7,885 nucleotides of DNA. It comes from an uncultured bacterium (GTDB lineage: Bacteria > Bacillota > Clostridia > Lachnospirales > Lachnospiraceae). The position numbers and the translations under genes were made by a program. Shown here piece after piece: positions 1 through 6,777 of this stretch. Under the pieces are notes generated by a model. The model made no database searches, was not told where the DNA came from, and saw nothing but the letters and a program-made list of their open reading frames with translations. Where the stretch lies: contig CALFUE010000029.1 in the NCBI GenBank assembly GCA_937916345.1, positions 1 to 7,885 of the forward strand. The letters run 5' to 3'. How positions within the stretch are numbered: position 1 is the first letter of the stretch; the number at the start of each line of letters is the position of its first letter.

Positions 1-273
1 TCGTTTGTATTAGGGACAAAAAAAGCCTATAAACAGGCACAAAAAGTATATAAAACGCTCAAAAAAAATCTTTCCACATTGCAGGTAAAAATCCAGTACA
101 AACGGGCGAAGATGGAGGGAAAGCCTGTACCGGCTGAATTACAAGAGCAGTATAACGCCACTTTGCCAGCGGGCGGCGATCCTGCCGGGGGAACATTCGA
201 CAAAGGACAGCAACGATTAAACGCTGATAAAGGGCATCTACGCAGACGGCAGCTTCAAGCCAATCCCGCATAA
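1..273 (+). CDS. 3' end of an unidentified Lys/Gln-rich open frame (partial)
   Basis: I do not recognise this protein. The frame is open from the first base of the window to a TAA at 271-273, so its start lies upstream. The first 50 or so codons look truly coding. They are rich in Lys and Gln with hydrophobic residues at helical spacing (for example KKAYKQAQKVYKTLKK), then a more ordinary segment with GKPVPAELQEQY at about 115-150, suggesting an amphipathic helix or short coiled coil. After about base 165 it turns into Gly/Pro/Arg-rich sequence ending in RRRQLQANPA. That stretch overlaps, one frame off, the clearly coding start of the downstream esterase, so the last 30-35 codons are probably not native protein. 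The original gene may therefore have been truncated or joined to foreign DNA near 150-220. The first 100 bases are A-rich, unlike what follows. The alternative is that the whole frame is fortuitous. Confidence 0.35.
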   Translation, partial: SFVLGTKKAYKQAQKVYKTLKKNLSTLQVKIQYKRAKMEGKPVPAELQEQYNATLPAGGDPAGGTFDKGQQRLNADKGHLRRRQLQANPA

Positions 274-1000
274 GAAATTAAAGATCGAGTTCATCGGTGA
301 TTCAATAACATCAGGTGAGGGAACCTACGGCGCCGCGAGTGATACTGAGTGGCTTGCGATGTATATGAGCAGCAGCAGACATTACGCGAATATCATCTCA
401 AAGGAGCTTGATGCCGATATACGAATCATATCCCAGGGAGGCTGGGGGGTTTACTGCGGTTGGGATAATGATATACGTCACAATATACCCCAGGTTTACG
501 ATCCGGTATGCGGACTCGCCACAGGCTCCTTCAATGAGTCCATCGGTGCCTCAAAGCCCTTTGAGCCGGGGAATTTTCAACCCGATATCGTTATCGTAAA
601 CCTGGGCACAAATGACGCCAGCGCTTTCGAGCAGCCGCCCATGACCATCCCGGACGGGACAGTCTGCAAGCAGAGAAAGGAGCCTGACGGTTCTTACAAC
701 AGGGAGGACGCGGAAAAAGTCATCGCGGCTCAGACCGGTTTCCTAAAAAAGCTTCGAGGCTATTATCCATCCTCACAAATCCTTTGGGTGTATGGTATGC
801 TGGGTTACGGCCTCACTCCCGTGCTCTCCGAGGGCGTGAACAGATATGTGAGAGAATCCGGTGATGCATCGGTGAAATTTATAAATCTTCCTGACACATC
901 GGATCAGGAGTACGGCGCGCACATGCATCCCGGTTATGAGAGCCACAAAAAAGCTGCAAAAGTACTTGTTGATTACATCAGGAGAAATCTGGGATGTTGA
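221..1000 (+). pseudogene. SGNH/GDSL hydrolase, carbohydrate esterase 2-like, 5'-broken
   Basis: Family knowledge: CE2 esterases remove O-acetyl groups from polysaccharides and consist of an N-terminal jelly roll followed by an SGNH domain. Seen here: KGIYADGSFKPIP leads into the nucleophile block FIGDSITSGEG (Ser codon 302-304), then NLGTND with the block III Asn at 611-613. The final block is GAHMHPGYESH, with the likely catalytic His at 926-928, followed by a helix to the TGA at 998-1000. This order is that of CE2. The frame is closed by TAA at 218-220, and no ATG, GTG or TTG occurs before the ATG at 359, which is downstream of the catalytic Ser and lacks a ribosome binding site. The jelly roll and the start are therefore missing. 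Words such as ILPGEH just before the stop (179-196, same frame) may be relics of the jelly roll. A protein begun at 359 would have no nucleophile. A sequencing frameshift or a start upstream of the window are the alternatives. The end overlaps the next gene by 7 nt. Confidence 0.65.
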
Positions 1001-2241
1001 AAAAGCTTATTATTAAAAACAGCTGGATAGTGATAGCGCTGGCAGTCATGGGCTGTGGCGCGGAGAATACCATGATCGTTACGGAAGTTCCGGAAACGCA
1101 GCCTTCGGAGGAGGCTGTGCCCGAGGTGATAGAGGAGCTGACATCCGAAGCTGAGGATATGCCCGCGACGATATCGGAGGTGACAGAGGAGCCAACGTCC
1201 GAAATTGCGGATACGCCATTGCCGGAAGAAAAGGAGGATCCCGGGGCAGATGAGGCTGAATGGCTTTCGGACTGGCAGGAGAACCACACGAGGGTAAAGG
1301 GCATATATGTGACCGGTCCCGTCGCAGGCAGCTCAAAGATGGATGAGCTGATAGAATTGATAGATGAGACAGATCTGAACGCCGTCGTCATAGATCTGAA
1401 GAACGACATGGGGGAGATCACTTATTCCGCCGGGGAAAACAAAAGCTATATTTCGGATATCGACGCTCTGATAGCAAAACTGAAGGATCACGGAATATAT
1501 ACGATAGCGAGGATAGTATGTTTCAAGGATCCCGTCTTTGCCGAGAATTCTCCTGAGCAGGCTCTGTTAAAGGGTGACGGAAAACCCGTCACGGACGGGG
1601 CGGGAAATGCCTGGGTCAACCCTTGCGACAAAGTAGTTTGGGAGCATATAGCAACCTATGCCGAGGCGGCGGGCGAGGCAGGCTTTGACGAGATACAGTT
1701 CGACTATGTGCGGTTTCCCGTGGGAACGGACGCCGATCAGGCGGATTACGGAATAGAATTGGATGAAAACACTAAAACAGAGATATTGACAGAGTTTTTT
1801 GACTATATGACAGAGAGGCTTCACTCACACCGGATCATAGTTGGTGCCGATCTCTTTGGAACCGTGATAGGAAGTGATATTGACAAGAAGCTGGTGGGGC
1901 AGGATTACCTGCTGATCATCAGGCAGATAGATGTGGTCAGTCCCATGATATATCCGTCGCATTACGCTTCGGGATCCTTTGGATTGAGCGTTCCGGACGC
2001 TTATCCCTATGACACCGTTTACAGCGCCTTAAAGAATGCCTCAGAGGTGGCGGAAGAGACCGACGGGGAGAGACTTGCCGTGGTGCGCCCATGGCTGCAG
2101 GCTTTTACCGCAACCTGGGTAAAGGGACATATAGAATACAAAAAAGCGCAGATAAACGAGCAGATCCGCGCCGTTACGGATGCGGGCTACGAGGAGTGGA
2201 TATTGTGGAATGCCTCAAATAAATATGGCAGCTACAAGTGA
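994..2241 (+). CDS. Lipoprotein with DUF4015-type glycoside-hydrolase-like TIM barrel
   Basis: A 415-residue predicted lipoprotein. Residues 1-20 form a signal peptide (KK, then WIVIALAVMG) with lipobox VMGC and lipid-anchor Cys21. Residues about 25-92 are an acidic Glu/Thr/Pro/Ser linker that holds an 18-residue tandem repeat. From about residue 100 (VKGIYVTGP) to the C-terminus it resembles the putative glycoside hydrolase family DUF4015 (PF13200). Family-like stretches are VVIDLKNDMG (131-140), FDEIQFDYVRFP (231-242, Asp237 at a likely catalytic strand end), GADLFG (284-289), VSPMIYPSHY (315-324) and RPWLQAF (365-371). Substrate and activity of this family are not firmly known, so hydrolysis of a cell-wall or environmental glycan is inference. 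The ATG at 994 has AGGAG at 980-984 (9-nt spacer) and overlaps the esterase stop by 7 nt, suggesting translational coupling. The barrel is full length and looks intact even though the gene upstream does not. Confidence 0.85.
   Translation: MLKKLIIKNSWIVIALAVMGCGAENTMIVTEVPETQPSEEAVPEVIEELTSEAEDMPATISEVTEEPTSEIADTPLPEEKEDPGADEAEWLSDWQENHTRVKGIYVTGPVAGSSKMDELIELIDETDLNAVVIDLKNDMGEITYSAGENKSYISDIDALIAKLKDHGIYTIARIVCFKDPVFAENSPEQALLKGDGKPVTDGAGNAWVNPCDKVVWEHIATYAEAAGEAGFDEIQFDYVRFPVGTDADQADYGIELDENTKTEILTEFFDYMTERLHSHRIIVGADLFGTVIGSDIDKKLVGQDYLLIIRQIDVVSPMIYPSHYASGSFGLSVPDAYPYDTVYSALKNASEVAEETDGERLAVVRPWLQAFTATWVKGHIEYKKAQINEQIRAVTDAGYEEWILWNASNKYGSYK
1123..1230 (+). repeat. Two imperfect 54-bp tandem repeats in the lipoprotein linker
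   Basis: Unit 1 (1123-1176) encodes EVIEELTSEAEDMPATIS and unit 2 (1177-1230) encodes EVTEEPTSEIADTPLPEE. The DNA matches closely over the first 41 bases of each unit, so this is a duplication rather than only shared composition. It lengthens the acidic spacer between the lipid anchor and the TIM barrel. Confidence 0.75.
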
Positions 2242-2247
2242 TTTTTG

Positions 2248-2276
2248 TTGCAAAAATACAGGTGATATTGTATAAT
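2248..2276 (+). promoter_or_regulatory. Sigma-A-type promoter for tRNA-Gly
   Basis: TTGCAA at 2248-2253 and TATAAT at 2271-2276 are separated by exactly 17 bp. The -10 box is perfect and the -35 box matches TTGACA at four or five positions, depending on alignment. The predicted start near 2283 is about 8 nt before the mature tRNA 5' end. The promoter lies only a few bases after the stop of the lipoprotein gene, so it marks a new transcription unit. Confidence 0.75.
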
Positions 2277-2290
2277 TATATTGTTGATTT

Positions 2291-2361
2291 GCACTGCTAG
2301 TACATCGGTAGTATATCAGCTTCCCAAGCTGAGGAGGCGGGTTCGACTCCCGTGCAGTGCT
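2291..2361 (+). tRNA. tRNA-Gly (anticodon CCC)
   Basis: A complete cloverleaf can be drawn. The acceptor stem GCACTGC (2291-2297) pairs perfectly with GCAGTGC (2354-2360). The D arm is GTAC/GTAT around ATCGGTA. The anticodon stem TCAGC/GCTGA holds loop TTCCCAA, giving anticodon CCC at 2323-2325, and the variable loop is a short GGAG. The T arm is GCGGG/CCCGT around TTCGACT. U73, the usual discriminator of bacterial tRNA-Gly, follows at 2361. CCA is not encoded and must be added by nucleotidyltransferase. It reads GGG codons. No terminator is visible directly after it, so 3' maturation probably requires cleavage from a longer transcript. Confidence 0.95.
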
Positions 2362-2405
2362 TTCTGTACAGTCGGCATATGATAGAAAGGTCAGGTGATA
2401 AGAGG

Positions 2406-2756
2406 ATGAGCATGGCAATAGGAGGCACGGCGGCCATCGGAAATGATGTTTCTGTAAAGCCGCTTCAGTATGCCGTAAACAATGAATCCCGTGTCTCAGA
2501 TGCATTCGTCGAGAGCATGAACCGCGTGGGCGCGGTCTCAACCAGTGAGCGCGTCGGGGCGGCAGTGCCTGTCAGATATCCGGATGCAAGGATCGACCCG
2601 GATGATACTGCGATGAGGCTTCAGGAAGCTGTCACTGCAAACAGACAGTATAATCAGATAGCCTCAGAGTTCTCGAATTCCTACACAGGATATACGGCTT
2701 CGGGCGCAGGCACGGCGTATGCGCTGAGCGGCGCAAATGTAGATTATTTTGCGTAA
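2406..2756 (+). CDS. Small cysteine-free protein of unknown function
   Basis: I do not recognise this protein (116 residues from ATG 2406, 114 from ATG 2412). AGGTGA at 2393-2398 lies 7 nt before ATG 2406, and AGAGG at 2401-2405 lies 6 nt before ATG 2412, so either start is possible. The frame is open further back, but that would place a start inside the tRNA. The sequence is rich in Ala, Ser, Val and Gly, has no Cys and only one Lys, and has no signal peptide or membrane segment. It has a polar central segment (VPVRYPDARIDPDD), a probable helix (TAMRLQEAVTANRQYNQIASEF) and a small-residue tail ending in VDYFA. This composition recalls exported structural or flagellar-axial proteins, but that is only a weak inference. 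It begins 45 nt after the tRNA and probably shares its promoter. A strong hairpin follows the stop codon. Confidence 0.7.
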   Translation: MSMAIGGTAAIGNDVSVKPLQYAVNNESRVSDAFVESMNRVGAVSTSERVGAAVPVRYPDARIDPDDTAMRLQEAVTANRQYNQIASEFSNSYTGYTASGAGTAYALSGANVDYFA

Positions 2757-2792
2757 GAGGTACCTCCGGCATTGATTGCCCGGAGGTATCTT
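2757..2792 (+). terminator. Strong hairpin, probable terminator after the small gene
   Basis: GGTACCTCCGG (2759-2769) pairs with CCGGAGGTATC (2780-2790) as an 11-bp stem with one G-U pair around a 10-nt loop. One A-U and one G-U pair can extend the base. It starts directly after the TAA at 2754-2756. The 3' side reads TTAACATTT rather than a clean T-run, so termination may be partial. The hairpin could also be an mRNA-stabilising or regulatory element in front of the lipoprotein gene at 2810. Confidence 0.5.
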
Positions 2793-2809
2793 AACATTTG
2801 GTTTAAAAT

Positions 2810-3769
2810 ATGCGAGGATTTATAAAAAAAATTTTGATAGCAGCTGTGATGGTCGTATTCCTGACCGGCTGCGGGAACGCTGAGGACAGGGAAAATGAGG
2901 TGCTCTACAGGCAGATAGGTCTCAATTTCATGCACGACCACGCCTACCCGGAAGCGTTAAACGCGTTCGACAAGGCTCTGGCTCTGTCCAACGGCAGGAT
3001 TGGAAATATCGAGAAGGATATCTGTTATTACAAGATTGACATCTTTACGGCTTTGGGCAGGATTGACGATGCAAAAGAGCTGGCCTCATCGCTGATCACC
3101 TATGACAAAAAGGATGGAAAAGCTTTGCTTTTGATGGGAAATCTTAAGATCCTGACGGGTGAGGAGGACTACGCCGATTATTATGATGACGCGGTAAAGC
3201 TCTCCGGCGATTCAGCTGATATTTACGCCACCATATATCAGAATCTGATGAGATCGGGACATGAGAATGAGGCTTCCAAATACCTGGATAAGGCTTTGTC
3301 CGTAAAGGGTGACGAGGATGATCCTTCATATATCAGATCCATGGCAAAGGTTTATTATATCAGCGGTGAGTACGAGGCAGCCATGGAATATTACGGGAAG
3401 CTCTCTGAACCTGAGCCCGACGACAGGGCAGACATGGCTGAGTGCAGATTTTGGATGGGAGATTATGAGATGGCGCTCTCGCTGTATGAAGCAGCGGAGA
3501 CGTCAGGTTATTTGCCGGACGATTCCTTTATACTGGGAGAGCTGGTCTGCGCTGAGTATACAGGTGACTTTGAGAGTGCCGGCCGGCTGATGGATTCATA
3601 TATAGCGAATCATCCGTCGGACGAGGCGGCACTCAGGGAAAAGACATTTCTTGATACGAGGTTAAAGGAGGCTGAGTATATAGAGGAACTGGAGCGCGAA
3701 AAGAGAAGGGCGCTTGAGGAGGCCGGAGAAAACAGCGATGCGGCCTCAGATACAGCAGAGGAGACTTAA
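2810..3769 (+). CDS. TPR-repeat lipoprotein
   Basis: A 319-residue predicted lipoprotein. MRGFIKK plus a hydrophobic stretch lead to lipobox LTGC with lipid-anchor Cys21. The rest is almost entirely tetratricopeptide-like helix pairs, about seven units from residue 28 to about 270. Examples are YRQIGLNFMHDHAYPEALNA, MAKVYYISGEYEAAMEYY and MAECRFWMGDYEMALSLYE, with the typical small residue, Gly, Tyr and Ala positions. The C-terminus is a charged, probably coiled helix (LKEAEYIEELEREKRRALEE) with an acidic tail. TPR proteins bind partners. A surface scaffold or assembly role is inferred and no enzyme motif is seen. The ATG at 2810 keeps the whole signal peptide and a TAA precedes it in frame at 2804-2806, yet no Shine-Dalgarno sequence stands before it, which is unusual here. 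pyrC begins 11 nt after the stop, and the pyrC ribosome binding site overlaps the stop codon, so the two are probably co-transcribed. Confidence 0.85.
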   Translation: MRGFIKKILIAAVMVVFLTGCGNAEDRENEVLYRQIGLNFMHDHAYPEALNAFDKALALSNGRIGNIEKDICYYKIDIFTALGRIDDAKELASSLITYDKKDGKALLLMGNLKILTGEEDYADYYDDAVKLSGDSADIYATIYQNLMRSGHENEASKYLDKALSVKGDEDDPSYIRSMAKVYYISGEYEAAMEYYGKLSEPEPDDRADMAECRFWMGDYEMALSLYEAAETSGYLPDDSFILGELVCAEYTGDFESAGRLMDSYIANHPSDEAALREKTFLDTRLKEAEYIEELEREKRRALEEAGENSDAASDTAEET

Positions 3770-3780
3770 GGAGGGGTGAT

Positions 3781-5073
3781 ATGTCGATTTTGATCAAGGG
3801 GGGCAGGGTCATAGATCCTGTAAATGATATCGATCAGGTCATGGATATACTGATCGAGGACGGGAAGATAGCAAAGGTCGCAAAGAGCATTAAAGCTCAA
3901 AAGGCCGGGGTGATCGATGCGAAGGGCAAGTGGGTCATGCCGGGGCTTGTGGATATGCATGTGCATCTGCGTGATCCGGGACAGACCGAAAAGGAAGATG
4001 TGGAGTCCGGCAGCGCGGCAGCAGCGGCGGGAGGCTATACATCGATAGTGGCCATGCCTAACACAAAGCCGGTCATCGATAATATTGATGAATACAATTA
4101 TGTGATGAACAAGGCGGAGTCCCTGTCAAAGATCCATATATATCAGACAGGCTGCGTCACGAAGGATATGAAGGGTGAAGAACTCTCGGATATCAGAGAG
4201 ATGGCAGCTCAGGGATGTATCGCATTTTCCGAGGATGGCAAGTCCGTGATGAACGCGGCAGTGATGCTTCGTGCCCTGAGGGTGCTTAAGGATCTGGAAC
4301 TGCCATTCCTCGATCATTGCGAGGACATAAATTTAAGGGCGAACGGCGTGGTAAACGCTGACGACAATGCCCTGAGGCTGAATCTTCCCGGAATAAAAAA
4401 TATCGTGGAGGATGTGATGATATCCCGCGACGGCATGCTGGCGGCCTCTGTCGGTGCAAAGGTTCACTTCTGTCATTGCTCGACAGCCCAGTCTGTCAAT
4501 ATAATCAAATTTGCGAAGGAGCATGGGGCGGGATTTTCAGCCGAGGTGACCCCGCATCACCTTATACTCACCAGTGATGATATTCCCGAGGGACACAATA
4601 TGGTGGACTTCAAGATGAATCCTCCGCTCCGTACGAAGAAGGATGTGGAGGCATTGAGGCAGGGATTAAGGGACGGTATAATAGACTGTATAGCCACGGA
4701 TCACGCACCTCATACTTTAGGCGATAAGAACGAGAGCATGAAGAATGCTCCCTTTGGAATAGTAGGTCTGGAGACGGCGTTATCCCTCATCTATACCGAA
4801 TTGGTAAAGAAAGAAATCCTTACGCCTTCCGGGATGGTTGAAAAGATGAGCGTAAACCCCGCAAAGATCCTTGGTATCGAAGCAGGAAGTCTGAGCGTCG
4901 GAAGCGTTGCGGATGTGGTGGTATTCGATCCCGATGCAGAGTGGATCGTGGACAAGCACAAGTTCAAATCAAAGAGCAGAAATACACCGTTTAACAAGAG
5001 AAAGCTCCTCGGTCGTGTGATCAGTACAATCGCGGCAGGAGAGACAGTTTACTGGGAAGAAGACGGGAAATGA
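3781..5073 (+). CDS. pyrC: Dihydroorotase
   Basis: Catalyses the reversible cyclisation of N-carbamoyl-L-aspartate to L-dihydroorotate, the third step of de novo pyrimidine synthesis, in the cytoplasm. The 430-residue length fits the class I (Bacillus-type) family. Zinc ligands are all visible: His60 and His62 in DMHVHLRDPG, bridging Asp152 in AFSEDGK, His179 in LDHCED and His232 in FCHCSTAQS. The catalytic Asp307 lies in ATDHAPH, and the flap-like PHHL and MNPPLR motifs (258-261, 279-284) are also present. The start is fixed by AAGGAGG at 3768-3774, 6 nt before the ATG. It follows the TPR lipoprotein gene by 11 nt, and its stop overlaps the pyrF start in ATGA. No pyrimidine-responsive attenuator is visible in the short gap upstream, so control must act further upstream or not at this point. 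It appears intact and functional. Confidence 0.97.
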   Translation: MSILIKGGRVIDPVNDIDQVMDILIEDGKIAKVAKSIKAQKAGVIDAKGKWVMPGLVDMHVHLRDPGQTEKEDVESGSAAAAAGGYTSIVAMPNTKPVIDNIDEYNYVMNKAESLSKIHIYQTGCVTKDMKGEELSDIREMAAQGCIAFSEDGKSVMNAAVMLRALRVLKDLELPFLDHCEDINLRANGVVNADDNALRLNLPGIKNIVEDVMISRDGMLAASVGAKVHFCHCSTAQSVNIIKFAKEHGAGFSAEVTPHHLILTSDDIPEGHNMVDFKMNPPLRTKKDVEALRQGLRDGIIDCIATDHAPHTLGDKNESMKNAPFGIVGLETALSLIYTELVKKEILTPSGMVEKMSVNPAKILGIEAGSLSVGSVADVVVFDPDAEWIVDKHKFKSKSRNTPFNKRKLLGRVISTIAAGETVYWEEDGK

Positions 5074-5993
5074 TAGACAAACTGATTGAAAAGATTGACG
5101 AAAAAAAAGCACCGATAGTGGTGGGACTGGATCCGCAGATTTCCATGATACCCGACCATATCAGAAAAGAGAGCGAGGAAAAGTTCGGTTCCACACTCGA
5201 GGCTCTGGCTGAGAGTTTTTTCCTGTTCAATAAGGAGATAGTGAACAAGACCTGTGACCTGATCCCGGCGGTAAAGCCACAGATAGCTATGTATGAGGCT
5301 TTGGGAGTCCCGGGAGTGGCCGCCTACAAAAGAACTATAGACTACTGTCATGATAAAGGTCTCGTGGTCATAGGAGATATAAAGAGGGGCGATATAGGTT
5401 CCACAGCAGGGCAGTACGCCGTGGGACATATAGGCTCGATACAGGTGGGAAATGAAGAGATAAAGCCATTTGATACGGATTTTGTTACCATCAATCCCTA
5501 TATGGGGTCGGATGCGATAAAGCCCTTTACGGACATCTGCAAGACGCATGACAGAGGGATCTTCGTCCTGTGCAAGACATCCAATCCATCGTCCGGAGAG
5601 CTGCAGGATATGAATATTGAAGGAATACCGGTATACGAGCATGTGGCAAGGCTCATTGAGAAATGGGGCGAGGAATTGATTGGAAGCTGCGGTTATTCAG
5701 ATGTGGCTGCGGTCGTGGGAGCTACCTACCCTGAGATGGGAGAGGAGCTCAGAGCTAAATTTCCGCACATGTTCTTCCTGATTCCGGGCTACGGCGCTCA
5801 GGGAGCGGGAGCAAGGGAGCTGGCAGGTTTCTTTGACAAGAATGGAAGAGGGGGTATTGTAAATTCCTCCCGCGGCATAATAGCAGCTTACAAAAACGAG
5901 AAATACGCTTCCTACGGAGCGAAAAATTTCGCTGAGGCATCGAGGGCTGCGGTACTTGATATGAAAAAAGATCTTGAACAGGCAGTAGGATAA
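5070..5993 (+). CDS. pyrF: Orotidine 5'-phosphate decarboxylase, long (type 2) form
   Basis: Decarboxylates OMP to UMP, the last step of de novo UMP synthesis, without a cofactor. At 307 residues it belongs to the long subfamily rather than the 230-240 residue Bacillus/E. coli type. Active-site motifs seen are VVGLDPQ (Asp21), AVKPQIAMYE (Lys69) and the signature GDIKRGDIGSTA with the Asp103-Lys105-Asp108 charge network. Near the C-terminus come IPGYGAQGAG and NSSRGII, which bind the phosphate (the Arg in NSSRG). The ATG overlaps the pyrC stop as ATGA. Only weak purine-rich sequence stands before it, so translational coupling to pyrC is likely. pyrK starts 1 nt after the TAA. A long open frame lies antisense to it but is judged a shadow. 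Confidence 0.96.
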   Translation: MIDKLIEKIDEKKAPIVVGLDPQISMIPDHIRKESEEKFGSTLEALAESFFLFNKEIVNKTCDLIPAVKPQIAMYEALGVPGVAAYKRTIDYCHDKGLVVIGDIKRGDIGSTAGQYAVGHIGSIQVGNEEIKPFDTDFVTINPYMGSDAIKPFTDICKTHDRGIFVLCKTSNPSSGELQDMNIEGIPVYEHVARLIEKWGEELIGSCGYSDVAAVVGATYPEMGEELRAKFPHMFFLIPGYGAQGAGARELAGFFDKNGRGGIVNSSRGIIAAYKNEKYASYGAKNFAEASRAAVLDMKKDLEQAVG

Positions 5994-5994
5994 A

Positions 5995-6777
5995 ATGAGC
6001 AGAATGTTTTCCAAAGAATCGATAATCATTAGACAGGAGCCACTGAGCAGCGATATTTTTTCGGTGTGGCTCTCCTGCAGGGATATCAGCGCGGAGGCAC
6101 GGGCGGGTCAGTTTGTGGGTATATATTCCAGAGATAGCGCGAGGCTGCTCCCGAGACCTGTCTCGCTCTGTGAGATAGATCACGCAGACGGCGCCATCAG
6201 GCTTGTCTACCGGGTGGCAGGAGCCGGTACGGCGGAGCTTTCCAGACTTCATACAGGCGATATAGTACGACTCATTGGGCCTTTAGGAAACGGTTATCCC
6301 GTGGATGAAGAAAAGTACCATGATCCTGTTTTAATTGGCGGAGGGGCAGGTATACCGCCGCTCCTTGAATTGTCCAAAAGTCTGAAAAATTCAAATAGAA
6401 CCATCGTCATAGGATACCGCAGGGAGCTGTTTTTATATGATGAATTCGAGGCATCCGGAGGGAGGATATGCATAGCAATGGAAAACGGCTACGCGGGCGT
6501 CAGGGGCAATGTCATGGACGCCATAAACACCGCCTCCGTTACCGGAGATGTGGTTTACGCCTGCGGTCCGAAACCTATGCTTTCCACCGTGGCGGCCTTC
6601 GCGAGGGAGAAGGGAATTCCCGCCTTTGTATCGTTGGAGGAGCATATGGCCTGTGGTGTCGGCGCCTGCCTGGGATGTGTAGTAAGGACAAAACACAAGG
6701 ATCCCCATTCAAATGTCAACAATGCTCGTATATGCACGGAAGGACCTGTATTTGATGCTTCGGAGGTACTGCTATGA
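5995..6777 (+). CDS. pyrK: Dihydroorotate dehydrogenase B, electron transfer subunit
   Basis: The iron-sulfur flavoprotein partner of PyrD. It passes electrons from the FMN of PyrD through a 2Fe-2S cluster and FAD to NAD+ in the cytoplasmic PyrD2-PyrK2 enzyme. The 260-residue length is usual. Domains in order: an FAD-binding beta barrel with RPVSLCEID (54-62) and VYRVAGAGTAELS (71-83), an NAD-binding fold with LIGGGAGIPPLLEL (113-125) and YACGPKPML (188-196), and a C-terminal cluster domain whose ligands are Cys220, Cys225, Cys228 and Cys247 (spacing C-x4-C-x2-C-x18-C). All four ligands are present, so the subunit looks functional. The ATG at 5995 is one nucleotide past the pyrF stop, with TAGGA at 5986-5990 as a close ribosome binding site. 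The stop overlaps the pyrD start as ATGA, consistent with stoichiometric production with PyrD. Confidence 0.96.
   Translation: MSRMFSKESIIIRQEPLSSDIFSVWLSCRDISAEARAGQFVGIYSRDSARLLPRPVSLCEIDHADGAIRLVYRVAGAGTAELSRLHTGDIVRLIGPLGNGYPVDEEKYHDPVLIGGGAGIPPLLELSKSLKNSNRTIVIGYRRELFLYDEFEASGGRICIAMENGYAGVRGNVMDAINTASVTGDVVYACGPKPMLSTVAAFAREKGIPAFVSLEEHMACGVGACLGCVVRTKHKDPHSNVNNARICTEGPVFDASEVLL

Noticed and set aside
200..235. Programmed ribosomal frameshift joining the upstream frame to the esterase
   Set aside because: A +1 shift would be needed, and no classical slippery site, stop-context signal or downstream structure stands out. A mutation or rearrangement is simpler.
978..1421. 147-codon minus-strand frame rich in Ser opposite the lipoprotein linker
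   Set aside because: The Ser/Val/Ile composition is the complement of the Glu/Thr-rich linker and reflects its repeats, not a separate gene.
2241..2257. Inverted repeat ATTTTTG-TTG-CAAAAAT just after the lipoprotein stop
   Set aside because: The arms are short and almost all A/T and overlap the -35 region. It is too weak to call a terminator or operator.
2352..2405. Extension of the small ORF back to an ATG at 2352
   Set aside because: That ATG lies inside the tRNA T arm and acceptor stem. Ribosome binding sites support 2406 or 2412 instead.
3700..3780. Possible pyrimidine attenuator before pyrC
   Set aside because: The stretch is the coding end of the TPR lipoprotein plus an 11-nt gap carrying the SD. 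I see no competing hairpins or T-run.
5049..5642. 197-codon open frame on the minus strand opposite pyrF
   Set aside because: It lies antisense to a fully recognisable pyrF, has no clear ribosome binding site, and its protein has no recognisable domain. It is an expected shadow of pyrF codon use.
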